A stretch of DNA of 64,000 nucleotides from Granulosicoccaceae bacterium (GTDB taxonomy: Bacteria; Pseudomonadota; Gammaproteobacteria; Granulosicoccales; Granulosicoccaceae): NCBI GenBank assembly GCA_020629835.1, contig JAHDCO010000013.1, positions 1-64,000 on the forward strand. The letters are read 5' to 3'. Positions 1-9,647 of this stretch are shown in pieces (positions within the stretch are counted from its first letter, which is position 1; every line of letters begins with the position of its first letter). The position numbers and the translations under genes were made by a program. The notes beneath the pieces are model-generated. The model ran no database searches, was not told the DNA's origin, and saw only the letters and a list, made by a program, of their open reading frames with translations.

Positions 1-893
1 AAGTTCAATGAGCCATCAGTATCGGCATGAGCGTCCGTATTTGCATCGATACCGGTATCTGCATCCGTATTTGCATGAGTATCGGTGTTGGTGTTGGTGT
101 TGGTGTTGGTGTTGGTGTTGGTGTCAGTATTTGCATCAGTGTCGATGCCGGCAACACCTCCATCTACGACTTCATCAAGTTTGATATCAGTTTGAAGCTC
201 TGCACCAACATCAAGTTCGGATTCAGAATCCGAGTTGGTATCCTCTGAGGCATGCGCGCTTCCAAACATATCTTCCCAAGCGTCGGCGAGTTCAATGTCG
301 AGCTTTGAGGATTGAATGGCGTGCTCTGACGACGCTGCTGTAGCACTGAAATCTGCAGGGTTGTCTTCACTGAAAAGATCGACATCCACTGTTTGATTTA
401 ACGAAGCACCGGGCGTTTTCTTACGCGGGTTGGGTTCAATGTACTGAGCTATATCTACATCGACGATGACCGCTAACGATTTGCGGTTTTCTTCCCTATG
501 CGGCGTGTCACTTGTCTGATCAATTCCACTGTTATCGTGTTCTGCACGTGGTTGATGAACACGTGCATTTTCGCCATGAGCCCCATGTGGCGGTGTGGGA
601 TAAGGTTGATTTAACGATCGAACTAAGCTGCGATAACTATCAGAAAGTTCGATACCACCCCAGTGGGGTTTCGTCTCTTCGATCCTATCTTGCTCGTCGG
701 TGTCAGAAGTCAATGGTGAAGGGATCGAGTCTTCCGAGGCAATGCTGTGGGCATTGTCAGTTGCGTGATTGTGTAACTCTGCAGAATGATTTCTGCGCGG
801 TGATGCCGGTCTTTGTTTATCACCTCTGGACTTATAGACCTGCAGTGCTTTTGACCGTGCGTTGATAACACTTAACGATTGTGAACGGGACAC
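1..893 (-). CDS. Partial acidic, low-complexity ORF downstream of scpB (runs off the window; possibly the extended N-terminus of the next gene)
   Basis: Manual minus-strand translation is open from the scpB TGA (981-983) to the window edge. The first GTG is at 893 and the first ATG at 269. Asp/Asn/Thr-rich, with an NT/DT repeat. Start uncertain. Confidence 0.4.
   Translation of the reverse strand, partial: MSRSQSLSVINARSKALQVYKSRGDKQRPASPRRNHSAELHNHATDNAHSIASEDSIPSPLTSDTDEQDRIEETKPHWGGIELSDSYRSLVRSLNQPYPTPPHGAHGENARVHQPRAEHDNSGIDQTSDTPHREENRKSLAVIVDVDIAQYIEPNPRKKTPGASLNQTVDVDLFSEDNPADFSATAASSEHAIQSSKLDIELADAWEDMFGSAHASEDTNSDSESELDVGAELQTDIKLDEVVDGGVAGIDTDANTDTNTNTNTNTNTNTDTHANTDADTGIDANTDAHADTDGSLN
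84..124. repeat. Hexanucleotide tandem repeat (GGTGTT)n, about 6.8 copies
   Basis: ggtgttggtgttggtgtt... read directly; encodes Asn-Thr repeats on the minus strand. Confidence 0.9.
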
Positions 894-980
894 AGGCGTA
901 AAATCTTCAGCGGTATGCTGAAAACTGGATCCCTGAAGTTCTGGCGCAATTCCCTGCGCTACGCCGTTCCGCCTAGCTAT

Positions 981-2351
981 TCAATGCAGCGTTTCACCGG
1001 CGGTCGGTGGGTCACCGGTAAACGTGTCTGACAGAATATCTGGCGACCTTGAGGACGCGTCAATTACATCCCCGAGGTCGTCACCGGAGTCATCGTGATC
1101 CGCACTAACTTTATTCGCCGACTCAGCTTTTACAAGCTCCGCTTCGACTGACTCAGCTTCCACCAGCTCGGCTTCTTTGAACTCAGTATCAACGGGCTTA
1201 GCGCTGTCTTCTTCCGCCTGCGCTACGTCTGCGTCGCTATCTGAATCAGCAGACCCAACGTCTAAAACTTCCTCGCTGCTTGCGGATACGTCTGAATCAT
1301 CCGCACCACCGTCGTTGTTTGAGTTTCTTGTACTCAGCTGGCTTTCCAGTGCGTCGCGGGCCTCGACATCCTGTCGATGTTCGTCAGCAAAACTGGCAAC
1401 CGCTGACAGTAAAGCTTCTTGAGCTTCATTTGCGGTGGCTGGATCTTTGTCATCTGTTGTTGGCGTATCAGAAGCGCTTAGTTCTTCTGCATTTTCCGCA
1501 TCGTCGGTTTGAGGTGGGCTCGCTTCAACATCGGTGTCTTCAAGTCTTGGCAGATTAGAAATCAAACCAGCAAACGTGAGTGGCCCCTCTTCCTTTTTAT
1601 CCGTTGTTTGTTCTTCCGTGCCGTCTTCGATGCCGTCTTCGGTTTGGGACGCTTCGAGATCTTGTTGATTATTGCCGTCTGCTGACTCACTGATATCCGA
1701 TGTCGCGTTACTGTCTGACGCGTCACCGTCCTCACCTGCATGAACGCCTTCATCATTGGCTGCATCAACGGTATTTTCTGGCGCGATGCCCGCGGCTTCG
1801 ACCAGGGCAGAATCCATGTCTTCCAGATTCTTTATTTCTGACAGAGGCGGCAAGTCATCTAAGCGCTTTAAGTTGAAGTAATCCAGAAACTCTTTGGTTG
1901 TTCCAAGTAAAGCTGGTTTACCAGGCACATCTTTGAATCCAACTTCTTTAACCCATTGGCGCTCTTGCAAGGTTTTAACAATATTGCTGCTCACGGCTAC
2001 GCCGCGGATTTCTTCAATTTCGCCGCGGGTTATCGGCTGACGATAAGCAACTAAAACCAGGGTTTCGAGTAAGGCTCTGGAGTAACGAGGGGGTTTTTCA
2101 GGGAATAACCGTGCTACCCAGGGCGACATGCTTTCGCGAGACTGTAAGCGGTACCCACTGGCTACCTGAACGAGTTCGATTCCACGTCCCTCGTAGTCGT
2201 TTTTCAGCTCTTCAAGACAGGTTTTGATGGTTTCTTTATCCGGCCGGTTCTCGTCCTCGACAAAGAGCTCATCGATCTGCCTTAGCGACATTGCCCGACC
2301 TGCAACCAGTAGGCAGGCTTCAATGATGTTCTTTACGTGCGTGCTATCCAT
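981..2351 (-). CDS. scpB: Segregation and condensation protein ScpB with long acidic C-terminal extension
   Basis: N-terminal ScpB winged-helix sequence (IIEACLLVAGRAMSLRQIDELF... ALLETLVLVAYRQPITRGEIEEIRGVAVSSNIVKTL); adjacent to scpA; about 270 aa acidic tail. Confidence 0.93.
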   Translation of the reverse strand: MDSTHVKNIIEACLLVAGRAMSLRQIDELFVEDENRPDKETIKTCLEELKNDYEGRGIELVQVASGYRLQSRESMSPWVARLFPEKPPRYSRALLETLVLVAYRQPITRGEIEEIRGVAVSSNIVKTLQERQWVKEVGFKDVPGKPALLGTTKEFLDYFNLKRLDDLPPLSEIKNLEDMDSALVEAAGIAPENTVDAANDEGVHAGEDGDASDSNATSDISESADGNNQQDLEASQTEDGIEDGTEEQTTDKKEEGPLTFAGLISNLPRLEDTDVEASPPQTDDAENAEELSASDTPTTDDKDPATANEAQEALLSAVASFADEHRQDVEARDALESQLSTRNSNNDGGADDSDVSASSEEVLDVGSADSDSDADVAQAEEDSAKPVDTEFKEAELVEAESVEAELVKAESANKVSADHDDSGDDLGDVIDASSRSPDILSDTFTGDPPTAGETLH

Positions 2352-3235
2352 TAGCCAGCAGACTCCACTGAATTGTCATCAATTGACCCGAAATCAACCC
2401 GCTCAGCCTCGTCATGGCTTGCAACACGAGGAGCAAGGTAAATGGGTGCAAATGGCTCGTTCTGGACGATCGTTATGAGCGATTCCTTGCAAAGTTCTAA
2501 AACGGCAAGAAAAGTCACTACAACCCCCATGCGGCCTTCTTCAGGATTAAACAACGTTGCGAATTCACAGTGCTCGCCAATTTTTATCACCGACAAGACC
2601 TGCGTCATTCGAGCTCTGACCGACAAAGTCTCCCGAGCGATATTGTGGTGCTCAGCCAACTTCGCCCGATCAGCTACATCTTTTAGCGCGAACAACAGCG
2701 CTTTTAGCGTGAGTTCAGGCAACGGCTGCTCACGCTTGATCTTTGGCGAGTCAATCTGCAGCACATGATTATCCCGCTCCAGTCGGTGCAGTTCATCAAC
2801 CGAGCTGGCCGCATCCTTGATGCGCTCGTACTCCTGCAACCTGCGAATCAATTCTGCGCGTGGATCTTCCTCATCGTCATTGTTCTCATCCACTCGGGGT
2901 AAGAGCATTCGAGACTTTATTTCCGCCAGCATGGCCGCCATCAGCAAATATTCCGAGGCCAGTTCGAAGCGCATGCTTTCCATCATGGCGATGTACTTCA
3001 TGTACTGCGCAGTGATTGATGCGATCGGAATATTTAATATGTCGATATTTTGACGCTTGATGAGATACAGCAACAGATCAAGCGGGCCTTCAAAAGCGTC
3101 TAGGAACACTTCCAGCGCATCCGGGGGGATGTACAGGTCTTCAGGTATTTTTACTAACGGTTCGCCCGCCACTTTCGCGATGGGTAAAACGTCAGCCGGG
3201 TTCGTATCGACAACCGTTGGCTGATTAGCTTGCAT
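2351..3235 (-). CDS. scpA: Segregation and condensation protein ScpA
   Basis: FEGPLDLLLYLIKRQNIDILNIPIASITAQYMKYI motif; overlaps scpB start. Confidence 0.95.
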   Translation of the reverse strand: MQANQPTVVDTNPADVLPIAKVAGEPLVKIPEDLYIPPDALEVFLDAFEGPLDLLLYLIKRQNIDILNIPIASITAQYMKYIAMMESMRFELASEYLLMAAMLAEIKSRMLLPRVDENNDDEEDPRAELIRRLQEYERIKDAASSVDELHRLERDNHVLQIDSPKIKREQPLPELTLKALLFALKDVADRAKLAEHHNIARETLSVRARMTQVLSVIKIGEHCEFATLFNPEEGRMGVVVTFLAVLELCKESLITIVQNEPFAPIYLAPRVASHDEAERVDFGSIDDNSVESAG

Positions 3236-3271
3236 GGGCGGCTACCAAGGTGTTTTGCCGATTATACGCGT

Positions 3272-3895
3272 TCACCGCAAAAACGATAGGTCGCCACGCC
3301 CCTCTCTAAGCACCGACATGACACCTTCTTGATCAATATTGAGCACCGACGTGGGTTCTATGCCGCAATGACCTCCATCGATGATCAGATCCACCGCGTG
3401 CTCAAGCTGCGCACGAATTTCAAATGGATCATTTTCGGGGTTTTCCTGCTCAGGCAGAATCAGCGTACTGCTCATCATCGGCTCACCAAGCGCATCCAAC
3501 AACGCTTGGCAAATGGCGTTATCGGGCACACGCACCCCGATGGTTTTTCGCTTTGCGTTCTGCAGCCGTCTCGGGACTTCATGCGTAGCTCGTAAGATAA
3601 ATGTGTACGGGCCCGGTGTAAGCGACTTCAGCGTTCGATACGTTTGGTTGTCTACCCGAGCGTAAGCTGCAATTTCGGACAGATCACGACAGACCAGGGT
3701 GAAGTTGTGTTTCGAATCAATTTTTCGAATTCGTGCGATTCGATCCATCGCCTGCTTATCACCCACAAGGCAACCCAGTGCGTAACAAGAATCGGTGGGG
3801 TACACGATCACACCACCCTTTCGGATAATGGCCACGGCTTGGGCCAATAATCGCTTCTGAGGATTGTCTGGGTGAATTTCGAAAAACTGGCTCAT
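3272..3895 (-). CDS. YrdC/YciO/Sua5-family protein (threonylcarbamoyladenylate synthase-like)
   Basis: GGVIVYPTDSCYALGC... KHNFTLVCRDLSEIAAYA... PGPYTFILRAT, family-typical. Confidence 0.9.
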   Translation of the reverse strand: MSQFFEIHPDNPQKRLLAQAVAIIRKGGVIVYPTDSCYALGCLVGDKQAMDRIARIRKIDSKHNFTLVCRDLSEIAAYARVDNQTYRTLKSLTPGPYTFILRATHEVPRRLQNAKRKTIGVRVPDNAICQALLDALGEPMMSSTLILPEQENPENDPFEIRAQLEHAVDLIIDGGHCGIEPTSVLNIDQEGVMSVLREGRGDLSFLR

Positions 3896-3968
3896 TCAGT
3901 GCAACCTATCCCTATCAACGCCCTATTGTACGCCGAACCTAACGAATTACACCCGGGCAGGTAGACAC

Positions 3969-4811
3969 ATGCCTCTTACTCATCAATGGATTCAATCTGG
4001 TATTGCCCGTTTTGCGCTGGCGTTCTCAGTCGTTTTCATGCTGCTTGCCAAAGATGCCACGGCTCAAAGTGACCAACTCGGTGGCAACCTCCTCAATGGC
4101 GATGAGATCACGGCAACCGTAAACGGCCAGGCGATTCCTGCCAGAATTCTGGACGAGGTTGAACGACAGCTCAAATCCGATCAGACCGAAATCAATCGAT
4201 CCAATATTCTCGATGAGCTGATTGATCTGACGTTGCTGTCTCAACAGGCGAAAGACAAACAGTTGGATAGGCTTCCTGAGGTGGCAGCTTCACTGCAGCT
4301 GCATTACACACAGACAATGGCCAATGCCTACCTGGACTCCCTCGCAGCTAGCATACAAATCTCAGATGAGGCTGTACGCGCCGAGTACGAGGCACAAATT
4401 GCTCAACTGAAACGAGATGAATATCGAGCTCAGCATATTTTGCTGAGTACAGCCGATGAAGGCCTAGAGGTAATCTCACTGCTTAACGACGGCGGTGATT
4501 TTGCCGAACTGGCTGCTACTTATTCAACGGGACCATCCGCGCTGCAGGGTGGGGACTTGGGGTGGTTTGAAGCATCAACTATGGTGGCAGAATTTTCGGA
4601 CGCTTTGATCACACTTGATGTAGGAAGCTACACCACGAGCCCGGTGCAGACCCAATACGGATGGCACGTCATTCAACTGAACGATAAACGGGCGGGATCA
4701 ATGCCAGACTTTAACTCTGTAAAAGCCGGTATAAAGAATCTACTGCTTAGAAACGAATTGAACAAAACCGTGGCAGAGCTTCGTAGAAACGCCACAATAA
4801 GTAAGCAGTAA
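3969..4811 (+). CDS. Parvulin-type (PpiC) peptidyl-prolyl cis-trans isomerase, exported
   Basis: Signal peptide-like N-terminus; YRAQHILLSTADEG...GGDFAELAATYSTGPSALQGGDLGWF parvulin motif. Confidence 0.9.
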   Translation: MPLTHQWIQSGIARFALAFSVVFMLLAKDATAQSDQLGGNLLNGDEITATVNGQAIPARILDEVERQLKSDQTEINRSNILDELIDLTLLSQQAKDKQLDRLPEVAASLQLHYTQTMANAYLDSLAASIQISDEAVRAEYEAQIAQLKRDEYRAQHILLSTADEGLEVISLLNDGGDFAELAATYSTGPSALQGGDLGWFEASTMVAEFSDALITLDVGSYTTSPVQTQYGWHVIQLNDKRAGSMPDFNSVKAGIKNLLLRNELNKTVAELRRNATISKQ

Positions 4812-4887
4812 GCAGTAAGCAGTAAGCAGTAAGCAGTAAGCAGTAAGCAGTAAGTGGTTAGTGGTTAGTGGTTAGTGGTTAGTGGTT
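4801..4887. repeat. Compound heptanucleotide tandem array: 7x GTAAGCA, 1x GTAAGTG, 4x GTTAGTG
   Basis: Read directly; begins inside the last codons of the ppiC-like CDS. Confidence 0.95.
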
Positions 4888-4949
4888 CGCTGTGGACAGT
4901 AATTAGTATGCATTTAGCAGCATGCAATATGCACAACGCAAAAAACCGC

Positions 4950-6221
4950 TTAGCTCCGTATGGCGATCGCCACATCCATTACATTGGTACCTGTAGGCCC
5001 TGTTGTTACAAGCGTATTGGTCGCGGCTAAAAAGTTACCCGCATCGGCTCGGGATAAGGCATCGTCAACTTCGAACGATAGCGCTTGACCAGCGGCGACT
5101 GTGTCCCCGGATACACACCCACCGGCGTCGCCTGTCGGGCCATCGCTGCCATCGGTTCCACAACATAAAACGGAAAGTCCTGGTTCGCCTGCTATACGTT
5201 TCGCAACGGCCAGTGCCAGGTGCTGATTGCGCCCGCCACGGCCTGGTTCATCCGGTAATACCAGGTGTGTCTCTCCGCCCCATACTCGTAAGCCAGGGCG
5301 CTTATCGCTCATTAACGCATCGGCAATACGGTCTGCAATGATTTCCACATCTCCATGCAACGAACCGTTGGCTTGAATAACTTCTACTGCCGTTTCCTGT
5401 TGCTGATAAGCATTCACGATCGCTGCTTGAGCAATGTCTGATGAACCTACAAATCGTGTGCTGATGTTTTTCCACACGTCATGATTCGAATCAGGCGCTG
5501 AAACACCAAACGCGTTGATGCACGCTACAACCGTATCCGGCAGTACTACCGGCAAATTTTCTAAGGCGTCTGCTGGGTGATCACTTTCTAGCGCATCTGG
5601 TAAGGCCAATAAGCCTGAGCCTATATCGCTGAGTTTATCGCCTGGCACATCGCTGATAACAAATTGTGTTACCGGGTAATGCCCTAAGTGGGCCGCGAGT
5701 TTGCCGCCTTTAATGGCCGAAACCGTTTTCCTTACTCGGTTCATGTCATCAATCGGTAACCCACCGGAGAGCAATTGATCGGTGAGTTGCTGCATATCTT
5801 CAAGGGTTAGCCCATCGATAAGCCGCTCCACCAGTGCAGACGCTCCACCGGACATCAAAACAATCAGTTGCGCGTCATTGGGTACCGTTTTAACAAACTC
5901 GATAATCGCAGCGCCGGCTTTGATGGATGCTTCATCCGGTACGGGGTGCGATGATTCCATGACGGTAAGCCAGGGCAGCTGGGCAGCTTCGTCGGTGGTG
6001 TGGTGATACTTAGTCACTTGCAAACCTCGAACGGGGGTTTGCGCGAGTCCTGCGACAGCACCTCTCACCATAGCGTCTGCCGCTTTACCGATGGCCAGCA
6101 AATGCACTGGAGCATCCGACTCCAGCGGGGTTTCCAGAAGCGATCGCTCGACCGCCGTATTTCCAACGACCGCATTGACTCCAGCTTCAAATAATTCCAA
6201 CAATATTTCTTTTGAAGTCAA
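4950..6221 (-). CDS. Glycerate 2-kinase (MOFRL/DUF4147 family)
   Basis: LLAIGKAADAMVRGA... LMSGGASALVERLIDGLTLEDMQQLTDQLL... GGRNQHLALAVA...GTDGSDGPTGDAGG. Confidence 0.9.
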   Translation of the reverse strand: MTSKEILLELFEAGVNAVVGNTAVERSLLETPLESDAPVHLLAIGKAADAMVRGAVAGLAQTPVRGLQVTKYHHTTDEAAQLPWLTVMESSHPVPDEASIKAGAAIIEFVKTVPNDAQLIVLMSGGASALVERLIDGLTLEDMQQLTDQLLSGGLPIDDMNRVRKTVSAIKGGKLAAHLGHYPVTQFVISDVPGDKLSDIGSGLLALPDALESDHPADALENLPVVLPDTVVACINAFGVSAPDSNHDVWKNISTRFVGSSDIAQAAIVNAYQQQETAVEVIQANGSLHGDVEIIADRIADALMSDKRPGLRVWGGETHLVLPDEPGRGGRNQHLALAVAKRIAGEPGLSVLCCGTDGSDGPTGDAGGCVSGDTVAAGQALSFEVDDALSRADAGNFLAATNTLVTTGPTGTNVMDVAIAIRS

Positions 6222-6308
6222 TGCGCGGCTCCATGACGTTTCAGGGTTAAGGGCAACTCAAGTACAAATGCAGGCGATGGGTACTTGCGAGGAAGCTAGT
6301 TGCACGAG

Positions 6309-7496
6309 TTAGTCGCGTGCCATTGCTTGTATCAAGTCGGCGGCAATGTCATCTGCGTGCTCCAAGCCGACTGCAATTCGGATAAGGCCTTCCGTTATCC
6401 CCGCTTCGTCTCGTTGCTCTTGGGTAAGCCTGCCGTGGGTGGTCGTGGCTGGATGAGTGATGGTGGTGCGGGCATCACCCAGATTTCCGGTAATTGAGCA
6501 GAGCTTCACTGCATCGATAAGCGACCATGCCGCTTCACGCCCACCACTTACCTCTATCGATACAATGCCGCCAAAACCCGTTTGCTGTGTTTTGGCTAAT
6601 TCGTGATCCGGATGCTCCGGCAGCCCGGGATAAATCACGCGTTCAACACCTGGTTGAGATTGCAGCGCTTCTGCGACCGTATGTGCGTTGATACAGTGTT
6701 GCTTCATGCGCAGGCCCAGCGTTTCCAAGCCTTTGGTAAAAACCCACGCGTTGAACGGGCTTAAGGAGGGCCCTGCGCTTCTCATGTAGGCCGTTAGCTC
6801 TTTTATCAGCTCCTGTGTACCCACAATCGCTCCGCCGACGCAGCGCCCCTGCCCGTCCAAAAACTTCGTTGCGGAGTGAATGACAATGTCCGCACCCAAT
6901 GCCAACGGCTTTTGTAAAGCCGGGGTACAAAAACAGTTATCAACCACCAACTGTGCACCGTGCTGATGTGCCAGTTCAGCAAAAGCTTTGATGTCTGCCA
7001 GTTGCATCAATGGATTGGTGGGTGTTTCTAAGTAAAGGTACTTGGTATTGGGGCGGATCTTCGCTGCCCAGTCTTCCAAAGCAAATCCATTGATGAAATC
7101 CACATCTACCCCGAATCGCGCTGGGTACTTGCCCAGTAAATTCACCGTGCTGCCGAATAAATTGCTGGAGACCAGCATATGGTCACCTTGCTGCATCGTG
7201 GCAAACACCAACGTAGCGGTGCCGGCCATGCCTGACGAGGTAGCGATACAGGCTTCCCCGCCTTCCATCGCGGCCAGGCGCTTTTCGAATGTTTGCACAG
7301 TAGGGTTGGTGAAACGTGAGTACACATTGCCAGGGGCTTGCCCACCGAACCGAGCAGCAGCAGCAGCCGCTGACTCGAACACGTAACTGCTGGTTGTGTA
7401 GATCGGCTCTGCATGTTCACCCACATTGGAGCGCTCAAAACCAGCGCGAACCGCAAGGGTATCTTGGTGCCAATTGTGGGAGTTATCCGAGGACAA
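6309..7496 (-). CDS. metZ: O-succinylhomoserine sulfhydrylase
   Basis: Cys/Met metabolism PLP enzyme; HSATKFLDGQGRCVGGAIVG PLP lysine region; sequence style of MetZ. Confidence 0.9.
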   Translation of the reverse strand: MSSDNSHNWHQDTLAVRAGFERSNVGEHAEPIYTTSSYVFESAAAAAARFGGQAPGNVYSRFTNPTVQTFEKRLAAMEGGEACIATSSGMAGTATLVFATMQQGDHMLVSSNLFGSTVNLLGKYPARFGVDVDFINGFALEDWAAKIRPNTKYLYLETPTNPLMQLADIKAFAELAHQHGAQLVVDNCFCTPALQKPLALGADIVIHSATKFLDGQGRCVGGAIVGTQELIKELTAYMRSAGPSLSPFNAWVFTKGLETLGLRMKQHCINAHTVAEALQSQPGVERVIYPGLPEHPDHELAKTQQTGFGGIVSIEVSGGREAAWSLIDAVKLCSITGNLGDARTTITHPATTTHGRLTQEQRDEAGITEGLIRIAVGLEHADDIAADLIQAMARD

Positions 7497-7555
7497 AGAA
7501 ATCTCCTGCAGCCGAAGAAAGGGGTTGGGTTGTGAGGCGTTATACTAGCAAGGTG

Positions 7556-8374
7556 ATGTTGCAACCCTACGTCTATCGTAACCCTATTATGCGCCACCTC
7601 GGCCGGTTACGTCGTGCCGCTTTGAGATTTTGTGTCGTAGGCTTGGTGACAAACAGTATTGCTTCTGTCGCTGTCTCGGAAGAAGTCCAAAGCGATGCAC
7701 ATACCTCGGCCAACTGCCTGCGGCAGTTAGACCGCCTGATCGTCCATATCCAAGACGTTGACCGTGGCGCCGCGTTAGACGGCATGTCTGCTTTGGCAGA
7801 GCGTTGTCCGTCACTACCTCAAGCTCACCACAATATCGGTGTACTAGCCGCCCAGCAAAAGGATTGGGAACGCGCCATCGCTGCATTCAACACCGCCATT
7901 GCCCTTGCTCCACGAACGGCGGATACAGTGGCGCAGCTGCAAGCGTTGCATCGGTACCGAGCGAAAACCGCCTGGCGGGTGGCCCTGGATTTACAAGAAA
8001 CACCCGAGCTGCCGGCGTTCAAATGGCAGGACTCTACTCACCAGAACACCGAAAGATACGCCCAACCCACACTCAATGATGGTTTGCGTTCGGTGCTAAG
8101 CGTGGATCTCGAGTTGTATACGTGGTGGCATGCCAGTTCAGTGGGAGACGATAACGCGGCCTGGCTGGCGCATTACGTTACGGGTTACCCTGCCAATCCG
8201 GAATACGCTCAACGATCGGTCGACTGGGATTCTGTCAGCCGAGACATACGGTTTACCGCCCAAGATGCCGTTGCTGTTTTATCCTGGCAACATCAGGGAA
8301 CCAAACAAATACGCTATCTGCTATTGACGTTGGTTGGTGAACGCTGGCAAATCTATCATGAGGATGACTTGTGA
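7556..8374 (+). CDS. TPR-containing protein of unknown function
   Basis: AHHNIGVLAAQQKDWERAIAAFNTAIALAPRTADT TPR repeat; ORF track start (7316) lies inside metZ, so start revised to 7556 or 7589. Confidence 0.7.
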   Translation: MLQPYVYRNPIMRHLGRLRRAALRFCVVGLVTNSIASVAVSEEVQSDAHTSANCLRQLDRLIVHIQDVDRGAALDGMSALAERCPSLPQAHHNIGVLAAQQKDWERAIAAFNTAIALAPRTADTVAQLQALHRYRAKTAWRVALDLQETPELPAFKWQDSTHQNTERYAQPTLNDGLRSVLSVDLELYTWWHASSVGDDNAAWLAHYVTGYPANPEYAQRSVDWDSVSRDIRFTAQDAVAVLSWQHQGTKQIRYLLLTLVGERWQIYHEDDL

Positions 8375-9543
8375 CCCCAAGTCGCTTACTACCGGTTCTG
8401 AGTTTAAGCCTCCTGTGTTCGGCAAGCTTTCAGGCCGCCGCGGATACCGTGCTAATTCAGCGCTCATACGCAACACCAATGTCCAGCGCGCCGGAGCAGA
8501 CGCTACACGAATCTTCTCAGAGAATTGACACGGTTACCGCGAAAGCATTGGAGGCTATTTACCAAGGTGAATTCAACAGCGCTCGCACACTGTTGAGCCC
8601 GTTGGTCACTGACTACCCAAATTTTCATCTCGGGCAATTGTTACTCGCGGAACTGCATGCGGCAGAGACAGGCCTTCCATCCCAGTTAACCAGCGCAACG
8701 TTCTCTCGCGAAAAAATGCAATTACTGCTTGAGGCTGCGTCTCGGCAGCGCAGCCGAGACGCATTACAACAAGCCGAGGCTAACCTGTCGTATACACCCA
8801 GCAATCTACTCAAATTGGGTAGTGGATTAGAGCACTGGATACAGGTGGATTTAGACCGCGGGACGCAGACGGTTTTTTCAATAGCGGAAGGAAAATTTAA
8901 AACCCTCTGGACCCAATACATCGGTTTTGGGTCCGGTGGTTTTGATAAGTTTCAAGAGGGCGATTTGAAAACCCCACTAGGTGTCTACCGGATCGATGGT
9001 TATCGCAATGATAAGAGCTTGCCCGAACTGTACGGCTCTGGTGCGCTAACGTTAGACTTTCCAAACTTGGCGGATCGCTACGATAATCGAACCGGATACG
9101 GTATTTGGTTGCACGGCGTACCAAGGCATAGCCAAAGTCGAGGACCCTGGTCAAGCGAAGGCTGCGTGACCATGGGTAACGACTATCTGGATGCATTGCA
9201 TGCCACGGTGGACACCAATAAAACCTTAGTGGCTTTGTCTGCCAATCAGCTCGTAAATGAAACCACCAAAGCACGAGATCTTGAGCAGTTACACAGCGCT
9301 TGGCAAGCATGGCAAACCTCCGCTGATAAGCTTGATATCAATCCGCTTGCCCAAACCCCCTGGTCATCCATTACCGCAGTGGCATCAGGTGCTGGACAGA
9401 TTAAAGGTGAAGCGCAGTTCGTCACCCTGTATGTCCCACAGCCGGATGAACCATTGAAAGCGTTGTTTTGGAAACGTACAGAACCTAACAGCGAAGAGTG
9501 GGAACTGATTGGCGATGAAATTCTCGGCCAGGGAATCGGCTAA
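8371..9543 (+). CDS. L,D-transpeptidase (YkuD) family protein
   Basis: KTPLGVYRIDGY... YGIWLHGVPRHSQSRGPWSSEGCVTMGN (HxxxxxxxxxxxxSxGC) motif; 4-bp overlap with upstream gene. Confidence 0.9.
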   Translation: MTPSRLLPVLSLSLLCSASFQAAADTVLIQRSYATPMSSAPEQTLHESSQRIDTVTAKALEAIYQGEFNSARTLLSPLVTDYPNFHLGQLLLAELHAAETGLPSQLTSATFSREKMQLLLEAASRQRSRDALQQAEANLSYTPSNLLKLGSGLEHWIQVDLDRGTQTVFSIAEGKFKTLWTQYIGFGSGGFDKFQEGDLKTPLGVYRIDGYRNDKSLPELYGSGALTLDFPNLADRYDNRTGYGIWLHGVPRHSQSRGPWSSEGCVTMGNDYLDALHATVDTNKTLVALSANQLVNETTKARDLEQLHSAWQAWQTSADKLDINPLAQTPWSSITAVASGAGQIKGEAQFVTLYVPQPDEPLKALFWKRTEPNSEEWELIGDEILGQGIG

Positions 9544-9560
9544 AAATACAGTACAAAAAA

Positions 9561-9587
9561 AGCGCTGCAATGTTTAATTGCAGCGCT
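9561..9587. terminator. Bidirectional intrinsic terminator between convergent genes
   Basis: AGCGCTGCAAT-GTTTA-ATTGCAGCGCT perfect 11-bp stem, flanked by A-run 5' and T-run 3'. Confidence 0.9.
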
Positions 9588-9647
9588 TTTATCACTGATG
9601 TCTAACTAAACACCCAGAAGATGCAAAGTCAGATATCCATCAAATGC

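Noticed and set aside
84-124. CRISPR-like array at the window start
   Set aside because: Simple hexamer microsatellite with no spacers; no other spaced repeat arrays or cas genes were seen.
5449-5510. gattcgaatc motif resembling a tRNA T-loop
   Set aside because: Inside the glycerate kinase coding sequence, no cloverleaf.
7316-7555. N-terminal 80 aa of ORF 7316..8374
   Set aside because: Lies wholly over metZ and its upstream region; the TPR protein more plausibly starts at 7556 or 7589.
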